DNA from: Marinomonas transparens
Lineage (GTDB): Bacteria > Pseudomonadota > Gammaproteobacteria > Pseudomonadales > Marinomonadaceae
Direction of reading: 5' to 3'
Length of the DNA: 64,000 bases
Assembly: GCF_016463975.1 (NCBI RefSeq)
Contig: NZ_JAEMNX010000018.1
Span: 1 to 64,000 of the forward strand
Every line of letters starts with the position of its first letter. Within the stretch, counting starts at the first letter, position 1. Under the pieces are notes generated by a model. That model saw only the letters and a program-made list of their open reading frames with translations. It searched no databases and was not told the DNA's origin. The position numbers and the translations under genes were made by a program. Of the stretch, positions 17,147-25,463 are shown one piece after another.

Positions 17147-18667
17147 TTAAGCCTCTTTAGCAGCGTCCTTTGACCTCGCCATTTTAGCGCGAACAATAGG
17201 ACCAACAATAATAGGTAAAATAAGACCTAGAATCGCCACTACCCAAAGGCCAATGCTCAAACCACTGTTTAGCAACACGCCCCAATCCCCGTCAGATAAC
17301 ACCAAAGCATGACGAAGGCTTTTCTCCATTTCTGGCCCAAGCAGCATGCCTAAAATAATCGGCACGAGAGGAATATCTACCTTACGGAAAATATAACCCG
17401 CTACACCGAATCCCACCATAAAATAAAGGTCAAGCGCACTGTGGCTAACGGAATAGATACCCACTGAAGCGATCAAGGTAACAATCGGCATCAGGTATTT
17501 AGGTGGAATACTCAGTAACTTAACGAAAATGCCCACCATAGGAATGTTCAACAGTAACAAAACGAGGTTACCAACAAACATGGCTGCAATCACACCCCAC
17601 ACCAAATCAGCATTTTGCTGGAACAACATAGGGCCGGGGGAGATATTCAACGAGATCAACATCGCCAATAACACCGCAGTCGTACCACTACCCGGTACCC
17701 CTAAGGTCAACATGGGCACCAGTGCGCCCGATGCCGCACCGTTATTGCCTGCTTCAGGTGCTGCTACACCGCGAGGATCACCTTTACCAAATTCGCCTTT
17801 ATCGGACGTGCGCTTTTCTAAGGTGTAACTAATAAAGCTCCCTAAAGACGCCCCCGCTCCCGGAAGCACGCCGGCAATAAAGCCCAACACGGCACCACGA
17901 AAAGAGGCTGGTAAGACTTTAACAATGTCTTTCGGAGATAACTTTAGCTTATTAATAGCGACTTGCTTAAGACCATCGCCAGCATGGCGTTCTAAAAAGA
18001 ACAAGAGTTCACTAATCGCAAACAAGCCGACAATAGCGATAATAAAATCGACCCCTTCAAACAATTCAAGGGTATTAAAAGTATAGCGTTGTACACCCGT
18101 TGAAATATCAATACCGACAGTGGCGATCATCAAACCAATCGCTGCCGCCATCAGAGTTTTAAACTGGTTTTTCCCCGTAATACCACCCAAGGTAGCAAAA
18201 GCTAGGGCAAACAAAGCAAAGTATTCAGATGGGCCAAAGCGTAGGGCAAATTTCGCCAAAATAGGCGCTAAAATCACCAAACCAATGGTGGCAATGAAAC
18301 TACCAATAAAAGATGCAATCGCGGAAATGGCTAACGCTTCTGCCGCCTTACCTTTCAATGCCATGGGATAACCATCTAAACAGGTCATCATGGCGGGCTC
18401 ATCGCCGGGAATATTCAATAAGATAGAAGAAATTCGACCGCCGTACATGGCGCCAGCATAAACAGACGTCAGCAAAATAAGCGATGAGGTAGGAGACAAA
18501 CCTAAACTAAAGGCCAATGGAATCAAAATCGCAACGCCATTCGCAGGACCAAGACCCGGCAGAGCACCAATCAAGGTTCCCAAAATCGCACCAATGACAG
18601 CAAACATAATGCTTTCCGGCGTCAGTGCAACCGAAAAACCTTGCATCAATAAGCTCATAGTATCCAT
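17147..18667 (-). CDS. tctA: Tripartite tricarboxylate transporter, large membrane subunit TctA
   Basis: A 506-residue protein with about 12 hydrophobic segments. The N-terminal GALPGLGPANGVAILIPL and central FIAGVLPGAGASLGSF motifs are the paired conserved elements of TctA. TctA is the main transmembrane subunit of secondary TTT systems that import citrate or other carboxylates using an ion gradient and the TctC binding protein. Its ATG is 3 bp past the tctB stop codon. Substrate is not determinable from sequence; many TTT systems carry dicarboxylates or aromatic acids instead of citrate. Confidence 0.95.
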   Translation of the reverse strand: MDTMSLLMQGFSVALTPESIMFAVIGAILGTLIGALPGLGPANGVAILIPLAFSLGLSPTSSLILLTSVYAGAMYGGRISSILLNIPGDEPAMMTCLDGYPMALKGKAAEALAISAIASFIGSFIATIGLVILAPILAKFALRFGPSEYFALFALAFATLGGITGKNQFKTLMAAAIGLMIATVGIDISTGVQRYTFNTLELFEGVDFIIAIVGLFAISELLFFLERHAGDGLKQVAINKLKLSPKDIVKVLPASFRGAVLGFIAGVLPGAGASLGSFISYTLEKRTSDKGEFGKGDPRGVAAPEAGNNGAASGALVPMLTLGVPGSGTTAVLLAMLISLNISPGPMLFQQNADLVWGVIAAMFVGNLVLLLLNIPMVGIFVKLLSIPPKYLMPIVTLIASVGIYSVSHSALDLYFMVGFGVAGYIFRKVDIPLVPIILGMLLGPEMEKSLRHALVLSDGDWGVLLNSGLSIGLWVVAILGLILPIIVGPIVRAKMARSKDAAKEA

Positions 18668-18670
18668 AAG

Positions 18671-19111
18671 TTAGAACTCCAATAGACCTAGAGGCAGTGC
18701 TAATTCAAGCACATTATTAAATAGGAAGAAGATAATCACCGAGCTGGTTACCCCCGTAATCAAACTCTTGGTCACGCTCGCTCCCATTCGCCAACTTAAA
18801 AAGCTCACGATTAAAGCAGCGGCAGGCATAAAACCAATAGGTTCAATCGCCCAAGCAAAAGCCAGCAAAGCTAACACCACAATGCTGAGTTCAATCAACA
18901 TAGCCATAGGCGACCATTTTTCATCTGGGTCAGGACGAACAATGAGATAGATAGAACTGATACCTAAAACAATAGATAACATGATAGGAAATGTTTCTGG
19001 CCCGACACTTTCCTGTCCGCCAAATGGAATGGGGAATTGCGTTGCTTGCCAGCCATAAGCAACAGCCAGTATTAGCATAAGCATGCCAAACACACGATCA
19101 TTAATACGCAT
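18671..19111 (-). CDS. tctB: Tripartite tricarboxylate transporter, small membrane subunit TctB
   Basis: A 146-residue protein with four hydrophobic segments, the usual size and topology for TctB. QFPIPFGGQESVGPETFP near residues 26-43 is the typical periplasmic loop after the first helix. It lies between tctC and tctA on one strand and has no domain of its own that could act alone. A hairpin between tctC and tctB may lower its expression relative to the binding protein. Confidence 0.92.
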   Translation of the reverse strand: MRINDRVFGMLMLILAVAYGWQATQFPIPFGGQESVGPETFPIMLSIVLGISSIYLIVRPDPDEKWSPMAMLIELSIVVLALLAFAWAIEPIGFMPAAALIVSFLSWRMGASVTKSLITGVTSSVIIFFLFNNVLELALPLGLLEF

Positions 19112-19141
19112 GTAGTTGCTCCGAGTTAGTCATAGGGAGTA

Positions 19142-19174
19142 AAAGAAAACAGGAGGGACACAAGGTGCCCCTCC
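19142..19174 (-). terminator. Hairpin between tctC and tctB (partial terminator)
   Basis: On the minus strand GGAGGG-G-CAC pairs with GTG-T-CCCTCC (19152-19174), followed by a T-rich stretch. Such leaky stops after binding-protein genes commonly keep binding protein in excess over membrane subunits. Confidence 0.6.
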
Positions 19175-19190
19175 GAAGATCGGCTAGCAA

Positions 19191-20183
19191 TTACTTAATT
19201 AAGCCGATGTCTTTAGAGAGAAGCTGAATATCTAAAGTTTGATTTTTCACAAATTGAGTGAACTCGGCACCCGTTTTGTGAAATGGCATCAGACCATTTT
19301 TCGCCATAATATCTTTCCACTCTTGCGTGCTATACAACTCATCGATGGTTTTCACCCACCAGTTGTAAGAATCTCCACTGGCTTTACCCGGTACATAAAA
19401 ACCACGCCAGTTTGGTGCTACAGCATCAATACCCTGCTCCATTGCGGTTGGGATAGTGTTGAATGGGGCTGGAAGACGTTGCTCAGACATGACAGCAAGG
19501 ACACGTAAGTCACCGGATTCCATGAAGCCTTTTACTTCAGAAATATCACCCGTAAAAGCATCCACATGACCACCTACTACTTGCACCAAGGCTTCTGAGC
19601 CACCGCTGTAAGCTAGGTAGCGAATTTTAGGCAAGTTGCTTACATTCGATTTTTGCGCAGCGATCAATACTTTAAGATGATCCCAGCCGCCCGATGCACT
19701 ACCACCCGCGAACTTCACTGCGCTGGTGTCTTGTTTAAGGGCATCCATGATTTGTGTAAGAGAAGTATATTTTGAATCTTTGCCTACCGCGATAACGCCG
19801 TAGTCTGCCCCTAAAGTGCCAACCCATTTTACTTGGCCTGAATTCATCCCCGGGAACTGGCCTTGAGCAAGGCGAGTGGTTGTCGCGGTACTAGCGGCAA
19901 CAATAAGAGCGTCATCTTTAGCACGTTTACTGACCGTGTGAGCAAAAGCAACCCCACCACCAGCACCGCTCATATTCACGGTTTGTACGTTACCTTTGAT
20001 GTATTTTTGGTCAACCAGTACTTTACCCACACTGCGACAGGTAAAATCCCAACCGCCACCGGGGTTAGCAGGTGCAATACATTCGGCACTGCGAGCCGGT
20101 TCGTAGGCGTACGCCTGCCCTGCAATTGTCAGTGCCGCAGCACCGGAAATGAGAACAGACTTTAATGACATGTTATTAAGCAT
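19191..20183 (-). CDS. tctC: Tripartite tricarboxylate transporter substrate-binding protein TctC
   Basis: A 330-residue periplasmic protein. The start is ATG 20183, with AGGAG seven bases upstream; a TTG at 20222 has no such site. The signal peptide ends about AGQAYA. APANPGGGWDFTCR just after it is the phosphate-loop-like segment that binds the carboxylate in TctC/Bug proteins, and NWRGFYVPGKAS is the usual C-domain signature. It is the first gene of tctCBA, as expected. Specificity is unknown; Bug-type proteins bind a wide range of carboxylates. Confidence 0.94.
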   Translation of the reverse strand: MLNNMSLKSVLISGAAALTIAGQAYAYEPARSAECIAPANPGGGWDFTCRSVGKVLVDQKYIKGNVQTVNMSGAGGGVAFAHTVSKRAKDDALIVAASTATTTRLAQGQFPGMNSGQVKWVGTLGADYGVIAVGKDSKYTSLTQIMDALKQDTSAVKFAGGSASGGWDHLKVLIAAQKSNVSNLPKIRYLAYSGGSEALVQVVGGHVDAFTGDISEVKGFMESGDLRVLAVMSEQRLPAPFNTIPTAMEQGIDAVAPNWRGFYVPGKASGDSYNWWVKTIDELYSTQEWKDIMAKNGLMPFHKTGAEFTQFVKNQTLDIQLLSKDIGLIK

Positions 20184-20417
20184 AATGATGCTCCTAATTA
20201 TTTTTTTTATTGGTTTAGTCAAGCCACTTAATTTAGGTTAGTAAGCTCGATCCGCTAAACCTTACATGGCAAACCTGTCACTAGCCTGTCATCGTTAATT
20301 TTTAATTTTAAGGTTTTTAAAGCAGCCCCCCAACACACTCGTTTTTAACAATACAAGTGCACTTTTTTTGACAATGTTTTTGTAGGGCAAACACGATATT
20401 CTGCCTTTTATTAAATA

Positions 20418-20535
20418 GAGACCTTTGCACGAAGTCACAAGCCAAGCCAAGCCAAGCCAAGCCAAGCCAAGCCAAGCCAAGACGAGTCTATTTTTAACAA
20501 TGTATTGGCGCGCACAGCAGTCGTGCAAAAGTCTC
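20418..20535. repeat. Inverted-repeat element, family B copy 2, with GCCAA tandem repeat
   Basis: It starts GAGACCTTTGCACGAAGTCAC and ends with AGTCGTGCAAAAGTCTC, matching both termini of the copy at 12896-13035. The middle differs: part of the left half is replaced by eight perfect tandem copies of GCCAA (20441-20480). The right half (GAGTCTATTTTTAACAA...) is conserved. The element ends 29 bp before the ATG of the DMT transporter, so the tandem array lies in that gene's promoter or leader region. Confidence 0.8.
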
Positions 20536-20564
20536 GAATAATTTTTTAGGATAAAGGATAAAAT

Positions 20565-21476
20565 ATGTCCCATAACCCAAAAGCCACCATGATTGGCAGT
20601 ATTGCGATTCTCCTTTGGAGCACCCTCGCCCTCTTCACTACTCAAGCGAATGTCGTTCCACCACTTTTACTGCTGACCCTAACCTTTGGCGTCGCAAGCC
20701 TCTTGTTTTTCTTGGTATATTTAATAAAAGGCGAGTTAAAAACCTCTTGGAAACAAACACCCAAAAGCGCCATCATCATGGGGGGACTCGGATTTTACTT
20801 TTATCACTTTTGTTATTTCTATGCCTTTCAACACGCCCCCCCCGTTGAAGCTGGATTGATCGCTTATCTCTGGCCTTTGTTCATTGTATTAATGGCGGGC
20901 ATGACAAAAGGCAATTCGCTTTCTTGGGCCCATTTAGCGGGTGCCATCATCGCCTTTATTGGCACTGGCATCATGCTGCAATCAAAAGGCAACATAGAGG
21001 ATGCAGGAAACACGACTTATCATTGGACAGGTTACGGGGCAGCCTTTGCCTGCGCGTTAATTTGGTCTAGTTATTCCGTTGCGAACCGCCGTTATCAGTC
21101 GGTGCCTTCTAGTGCGGTGCTTTGGTATTGTTTAATCACAACACTTTTAGCAGGGGCGTCACACCTTACTTTGGAGGAACAAGACTGGTCGCTTCCCCTA
21201 AGCACTTGGATGGCTATTTTGGGGTTAGGGTTTGGCCCCGTGGGCATAGCGTTTTTTTGTTGGGATTTTGGTGTCAAAAAAGGCAACTTGTCATTATTAG
21301 GTGTGCTGTCTTACACCGCTCCAGCCCTTTCTACCGCTTGGCTTGGGCTATTTACCGATGCGATATTAACCACAGGGCAGGTAATCGCTTGTCTTCTTAT
21401 TACCGCTGGGGCCTTATTTGCCAGCTTGATGCCAAACAAAAAAATGCCTTCCACTTCTGAAGCGAAAGGCATTTAG
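20565..21476 (+). CDS. EamA/DMT family exporter, YddG-like
   Basis: A 303-residue inner-membrane protein with ten hydrophobic segments in two EamA halves. VEAGLIAYLWPLFIVLMAG in the first half is close to the motif of YddG-type aromatic amino-acid/metabolite exporters. AACALIWSSYSVANRR in the second half fits too. The substrate is unproven. The gene has AGGATAAAGGATAAA upstream, and a repeat element with a GCCAA tandem ends 29 bp before it. The 3' end forms a hairpin with the downstream gene on the other strand. Confidence 0.87.
   Translation: MSHNPKATMIGSIAILLWSTLALFTTQANVVPPLLLLTLTFGVASLLFFLVYLIKGELKTSWKQTPKSAIIMGGLGFYFYHFCYFYAFQHAPPVEAGLIAYLWPLFIVLMAGMTKGNSLSWAHLAGAIIAFIGTGIMLQSKGNIEDAGNTTYHWTGYGAAFACALIWSSYSVANRRYQSVPSSAVLWYCLITTLLAGASHLTLEEQDWSLPLSTWMAILGLGFGPVGIAFFCWDFGVKKGNLSLLGVLSYTAPALSTAWLGLFTDAILTTGQVIACLLITAGALFASLMPNKKMPSTSEAKGI
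21439..21474 (-). terminator. Terminator of the class V aminotransferase gene
   Basis: AAATGCCTT (21442-21450) pairs with AAGGCATTT (21466-21474). On the minus strand it is followed by TTTTTTTG. It lies inside the 3' end of the convergent DMT gene. Confidence 0.65.
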
Positions 21477-21508
21477 TGGTTACTATCAATGGTATCGTAA
21501 AAGAAAAA

Positions 21509-22741
21509 CTAAGCCACTTGGTACAGAGTACGTGGCACACTTTGCAAATAGCTTTCCATAGCCGCCATGCCATTTGGCTGATCTACTTTCACACCGAGGT
21601 CACGCATCGTACTGCCAAAGGCATGTAGTGTACGGAATAAATTATGCTCGCGGCACTGCTCGCCCATTTGACCAATACGCACGATAGGCTGGCCAAAAGA
21701 ACCAGCGATTTCGACACGATAAACGTCAGAGATGTGTCGGCAAATTTGCACGGCGGTTAATCCATCAGGAATATTGATCCCCACAACGGAGTTTAAACGC
21801 GATGAAGGCTCAACAAATAACTCTAAGCCCATCGCTTCAACACCCGCTTGCAACGCTTTGGAGCAGCGTAAGTGACGCGCAAAGCGATGTTCTAGGGTTT
21901 CATCACACACCAGCTTTAAGGCTTCATGCAGCGCCATGATGCCAGAAACAGGCGCCGTATAATGGTAGCCGTCTTTATGCCAAAAATTTTCCGCCAGCTG
22001 GGCGTCAAAACACCATTGTACGGTTGGCTGAGTGCGGTTTTTGACTGCTGCCCAAGCGTCGTTTGAAAACACTAATAAAGACACACCGGGAATAGAAGAC
22101 AAGCCTTTCTGACCACCAGTGATCACCACATCGACCTGCCATTCGTCCATTTTTAACGGCATGGTGCTCAAAGTACACACGGCATCGACCACCACCAAGC
22201 AACCATAAGATTTGGCGATCTTGGTGATTTCTTCTAATGAGTGATTAAACACGGTGTTCGACGTTTCCCCCTGCACTAGAGTCAGCACTTTAGGGCGAAC
22301 TTCTTCAATGGCTTTTCTTACTCGCTCTGGATCTGCGGCTTCATGCACGGCCACATGCAATTCATGCACATCCGCTCCTACTCGGGTCGCCATTTCTGCC
22401 ATACGGTGGCTAAAGAAACCGTTATTGATGCAAAGGACTTTTTCACCTGGTTGCAATAAATTGGCAACCGCCATTTCCATCGCCGCTGACGCCGGACCCG
22501 CTACGCCCAATACCCATTTGGATTGAGTTTGAAAAACATATCTAGCCATGGATTTTACTTGATCGATCACCTGCGCCATCACACCACCTAGGTGGTTAAT
22601 GACCATTGAGTTGGCTTTCGCCACACGCTCAGGGATAGGTACTGGGCCTGCGCCCATCATGAGTAAAGGTTCATGGGGAAGTATTTCGTCTAGCGATTTC
22701 ACCTGAGGACGGGGAATGTCCATTGGCGATGAAGCGGTCAT
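21509..22741 (-). CDS. Class V aminotransferase (serine/alanine-glyoxylate type)
   Basis: A 410-residue fold-type I PLP enzyme. I start at ATG 22741, nine bases after AGGA; an in-frame ATG at 22762 has no site. LMMGAGPVPIPERV near the N-terminus is the class V glycine-rich entry, VVVDAVCTLSTMPL holds the PLP-contacting Asp, and ITGGQKGLSSIPGVS carries the Schiff-base lysine. Closest by pattern are the AGXT/PucG-like aminotransferases that use glyoxylate or pyruvate. No purine or glyoxylate genes lie nearby, so the substrate is open. A palindrome CAAAATA-A-TATTTTG lies upstream. Confidence 0.87.
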   Translation of the reverse strand: MTASSPMDIPRPQVKSLDEILPHEPLLMMGAGPVPIPERVAKANSMVINHLGGVMAQVIDQVKSMARYVFQTQSKWVLGVAGPASAAMEMAVANLLQPGEKVLCINNGFFSHRMAEMATRVGADVHELHVAVHEAADPERVRKAIEEVRPKVLTLVQGETSNTVFNHSLEEITKIAKSYGCLVVVDAVCTLSTMPLKMDEWQVDVVITGGQKGLSSIPGVSLLVFSNDAWAAVKNRTQPTVQWCFDAQLAENFWHKDGYHYTAPVSGIMALHEALKLVCDETLEHRFARHLRCSKALQAGVEAMGLELFVEPSSRLNSVVGINIPDGLTAVQICRHISDVYRVEIAGSFGQPIVRIGQMGEQCREHNLFRTLHAFGSTMRDLGVKVDQPNGMAAMESYLQSVPRTLYQVA

Positions 22742-22791
22742 GGTTATGCATCCTTTTTTCATAGTAGAAAATATCGTTTTTTCTTTTTAAA

Positions 22792-22806
22792 CAAAATAAT
22801 ATTTTG
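22792..22806. promoter_or_regulatory. AT-rich palindrome upstream of the aminotransferase
   Basis: CAAAATA and TATTTTG flank a single A. It lies 50 bp upstream of the aminotransferase start and in the divergent gap with the DUF3010 gene. A regulator site is possible; AT-rich composition makes chance occurrence plausible too. Confidence 0.3.
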
Positions 22807-22987
22807 CAATAATACAATATTCTGCTTTATAAAATAGTCATCAAATGGAAAACAGTGTAATAAACTGTCTTCACTCTATCTCACCTTAGATCCAACGGGT
22901 TTCCACTTGGGCTAGCAGTCTTTTTTACTCTGCGTGTTCGTTAAGAATTGTGCGATAATGGATGAAATTATTTTTCAGGATCACCTA

Positions 22988-23425
22988 ATGATTACTTGTG
23001 GTATCGAAATCAAAGGCAGTGAAGTCATTCTTTGCTTACTTTCTAAACAAGACGGGCTGTTTCAAATCGCTGACTGTCGCCAAGTTAGACACCCCTTACA
23101 CAACCCAAATGACAGCGAAAGCCTGCGCAAGTATCAATTCATGCTTAAAAAACTGTTTGAAGACTACAAGGTAGAACGTGTGGTCATTCGCGAGCGCCCA
23201 ACCAAGGGCAAGTTTGCTGGTGGTTCGGTAGGCTTTAAAATCGAGGCGGCTTTGCAACTGATCGAAGGCATTCAGGTGGACCTATTTCACTCCTCTAAAA
23301 CCAAAGAAATCTTACAGCATAACCCAATGCCGATCCCATTTAAGGACACGGGCCTACGTGCTTTCCAAGAAGGCGCTTTCACCATTGCCTATGCCGCACT
23401 ATCTGAACCTACCGCAGAAATTTAA
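22988..23425 (+). CDS. DUF3010 family protein
   Basis: A 145-residue cytoplasmic protein starting MITCGIEIKGSEVILCLL, the usual DUF3010 beginning; ATG 22988 has AGGA seven bases upstream. Conserved stretches VERVVIRERPTKGKFAGGSVGFKIEAALQ and FQEGAFTIAYAAL are present. The N-terminal beta-hairpin with an acidic residue (GIEIKG) and later Glu/Lys/Arg positions recall an RNase H-like fold, but this is a guess. Function is unknown. It is a single gene ended by a clear terminator. Confidence 0.87.
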   Translation: MITCGIEIKGSEVILCLLSKQDGLFQIADCRQVRHPLHNPNDSESLRKYQFMLKKLFEDYKVERVVIRERPTKGKFAGGSVGFKIEAALQLIEGIQVDLFHSSKTKEILQHNPMPIPFKDTGLRAFQEGAFTIAYAALSEPTAEI

Positions 23426-23440
23426 TTGCCAGTAGATAAC

Positions 23441-23470
23441 AAAGTGGACGAAAACTTTCTCGTCCACTTT
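23441..23470 (+). terminator. Terminator after DUF3010 gene
   Basis: AAAGTGGACGA (23441-23451) and its exact complement TCGTCCACTTT (23460-23470) form an 11-bp stem 16 bp past the stop codon. The tail is only weakly T-rich. Confidence 0.7.
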
Positions 23471-23538
23471 GAATCATTTTCACTCCCTACTTCGACGCAC
23501 AAAAACAAAAGCGCACCAAAACAAAGCAAAAATAGACA

Positions 23539-24426
23539 TTATTTTTTCCTTGCGACAATGACTAACAACACCCCCCCCAACACACCTACCGTTGCATAAA
23601 TCAGATGTAAGGTGATCAGTTCATTAGCAAACAGCACACCGCCCAACGTCGCAATAACAGGTACCAAGAGCTGCAACACGGCTGCCGTCGAAGTACTAAT
23701 ACTGGGTAAAACGCCATACCAAAGTGCATAACCTAAACCAGACATCACGGCACCAGACAGTATCGCCAGCAAAATCCCCTCAGTACTGGTCTTGGTTTCA
23801 GCATAAATAAATACCAACAATATCAATAGTATGGGAATAGTACGAAGAAAATTAGAGGCCGTCGCAAACAATGGCTTTGAGGACAACTTGCCGCGCCATG
23901 TATAAGCCCCCCAAGCAATCCCTGCCAACGTCATTAAAACAAATCCGCCCAAAGAAGAAGTCAATGACACTTCATTCTCCCCCAAGCTAGGCAACACCAA
24001 ATAAACAAAGCTACCAAAGGCAATGATCAACCCAAGCCACTCAAGTCCAAGCAACTTTTGCCCTGCCCATATCGCTAACAGAATCAAGGTAAGCTGTACT
24101 GCACCAAATAACACCAAGGCTCCCAAACCTGTCGATAAGGAAACATAGGCATAAGAAAAACCGAGTGCATAAATAAACAGCGAGAAGGATGACAGCCAAC
24201 TGCCTTCTAGCCAGACAGTTTTCACCTTGATCTTGTTCTCCTTAAGGAGATGATAAAAGCACAGTAAGACGAGCATGAAAGCACCGCTCGCCAAGCGCCA
24301 TAGGGTAAAGCTTGCTGGATCAATCAAGCCATCCTTAAGCGCTAGTCGACATAAAATAGAGTTACCAGCAAAGGCAAGCAATGCAAGAAAAATAAAAACA
24401 CACAGACGCAGGGAGATTGTCATCAT
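23539..24426 (-). CDS. EamA/DMT family transporter
   Basis: A 295-residue protein with ten hydrophobic segments arranged as two EamA repeats. FAGNSILCRLALKDGLIDPASFTLWRL opens the first half in the usual way, and SGLGYALWYGVLPSISTSTAAVLQLLVPV marks the second. Unlike the DMT gene at 20565 it lacks the YLWPLF motif and resembles RhaT/YdcZ-like or generic EamA permeases. The substrate is unknown. It is divergent from the glucosylglycerate cluster and may not belong to it. Confidence 0.87.
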   Translation of the reverse strand: MMTISLRLCVFIFLALLAFAGNSILCRLALKDGLIDPASFTLWRLASGAFMLVLLCFYHLLKENKIKVKTVWLEGSWLSSFSLFIYALGFSYAYVSLSTGLGALVLFGAVQLTLILLAIWAGQKLLGLEWLGLIIAFGSFVYLVLPSLGENEVSLTSSLGGFVLMTLAGIAWGAYTWRGKLSSKPLFATASNFLRTIPILLILLVFIYAETKTSTEGILLAILSGAVMSGLGYALWYGVLPSISTSTAAVLQLLVPVIATLGGVLFANELITLHLIYATVGVLGGVLLVIVARKK

Positions 24427-24563
24427 TTTGTTTCAAAACTCAGTTAATCTTGAGGGAAATGTCTTTATGGAGAAAGGCTTACCTTTACTTACTGGCATTG
24501 GATTTGCAAGTCTAACCTCAACGCCTACCAGTTATTTATGGTGGACCACTATATGGAAACTAC

Positions 24564-25385
24564 ATGACCAGTCTATTGGTATTTTCAGATCTCGATGGTA
24601 CTTTGCTTGATCATCACACATACAGCTTCGCCTCTGCGCTACCCGCGTTGCAAACACTTAAAACCTTTGCTATTCCCTGTGTACTCAATACAAGTAAGAC
24701 CTTTGCTGAACTGGCTTCTCTCAGAAAGCAACTCAATCATCAAGACCCTTTTATTGTTGAAAATGGTTCTGCTGTCTACATCCCCAAACATCTCTCTCTT
24801 TATGTTGACGAAGCCTTAGAAGATTGTGGTGACTATTGGCTAAAGTCCTTTGGACCAAAACGCGACGCTTTGATTAAGCTCACCAACGACCAGCAAACCA
24901 CCTATAATTTTAAGCGCTATAGCGATATGACTTGGCAGGAGCTTGTGTCTATTACTGGTCTAGAGGAAGAAAACGCCAAGCAGTCTATGCAACGGGAATT
25001 TACCGAGCCCATGATATGGCATGACTCAAACATTGCCCTTACCGCCTTCAGGAAATATTTAGCTGACTTCGATATTCAAATTCAAAAAGGCGGTCGCTTT
25101 GCTCATTTAATGGGGAAATATTGCGACAAGGCCAATGCTATGCTGTGGCTCAAGCAGGTATATGAAGCTCAAGGTGACGAAAACATGACGACCATGGCAT
25201 TAGGCGATGGAGAAAACGATGTTGGTATGTTGAGCAAAGCCGACATTCCTGTGGTCATTCGATCTCCTGTTCATGCGCCACCAGAAGTACCCAATCGCAG
25301 TGACGCTTGGCTAACCGATGCTTATGGACCAGAAGGCTGGACGCAGGCAATTAATTTGGCACTCAGTAAACAGGGCATTCTTTAA
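24564..25385 (+). CDS. HAD-IIB phosphatase, mannosyl/glucosyl-3-phosphoglycerate phosphatase family
   Basis: A 273-residue HAD hydrolase. Motif I is FSDLDGTLLD (nucleophile Asp9), motif II serine/threonine is in VLNTSKT, and motif IV is ALGDGENDVGML. The HAD-IIB cap and FIVENGSAVYIP are typical of the MpgP/YedP family. It precedes a glucosyl-3-phosphoglycerate synthase by 78 bp, so the likely reaction is dephosphorylation of glucosyl-3-phosphoglycerate to glucosylglycerate, i.e. a GpgP role. The ribosome binding site is weak (GGAAAC). Mannosyl substrate cannot be excluded from sequence alone. Confidence 0.88.
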   Translation: MTSLLVFSDLDGTLLDHHTYSFASALPALQTLKTFAIPCVLNTSKTFAELASLRKQLNHQDPFIVENGSAVYIPKHLSLYVDEALEDCGDYWLKSFGPKRDALIKLTNDQQTTYNFKRYSDMTWQELVSITGLEEENAKQSMQREFTEPMIWHDSNIALTAFRKYLADFDIQIQKGGRFAHLMGKYCDKANAMLWLKQVYEAQGDENMTTMALGDGENDVGMLSKADIPVVIRSPVHAPPEVPNRSDAWLTDAYGPEGWTQAINLALSKQGIL

Positions 25386-25463
25386 GAGACCTCTTTAAAT
25401 AGTTTTTTATCTTGACAATGGACTGACACACATTCGAATTCATTTATTAGGAGCAGCAATACT

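Noticed and set aside
20441..20480. GCCAA array as a CRISPR or phage attachment site
   Set aside because: The units are 5 bp with no spacers; no cas genes and no integrase are in the window.
20295..20645. 116-codon minus-strand frame with LAWLGLAWLG repeats
   Set aside because: The leucine/tryptophan pattern is a translation of the GCCAA tandem array and it overlaps the start of a real exporter gene.
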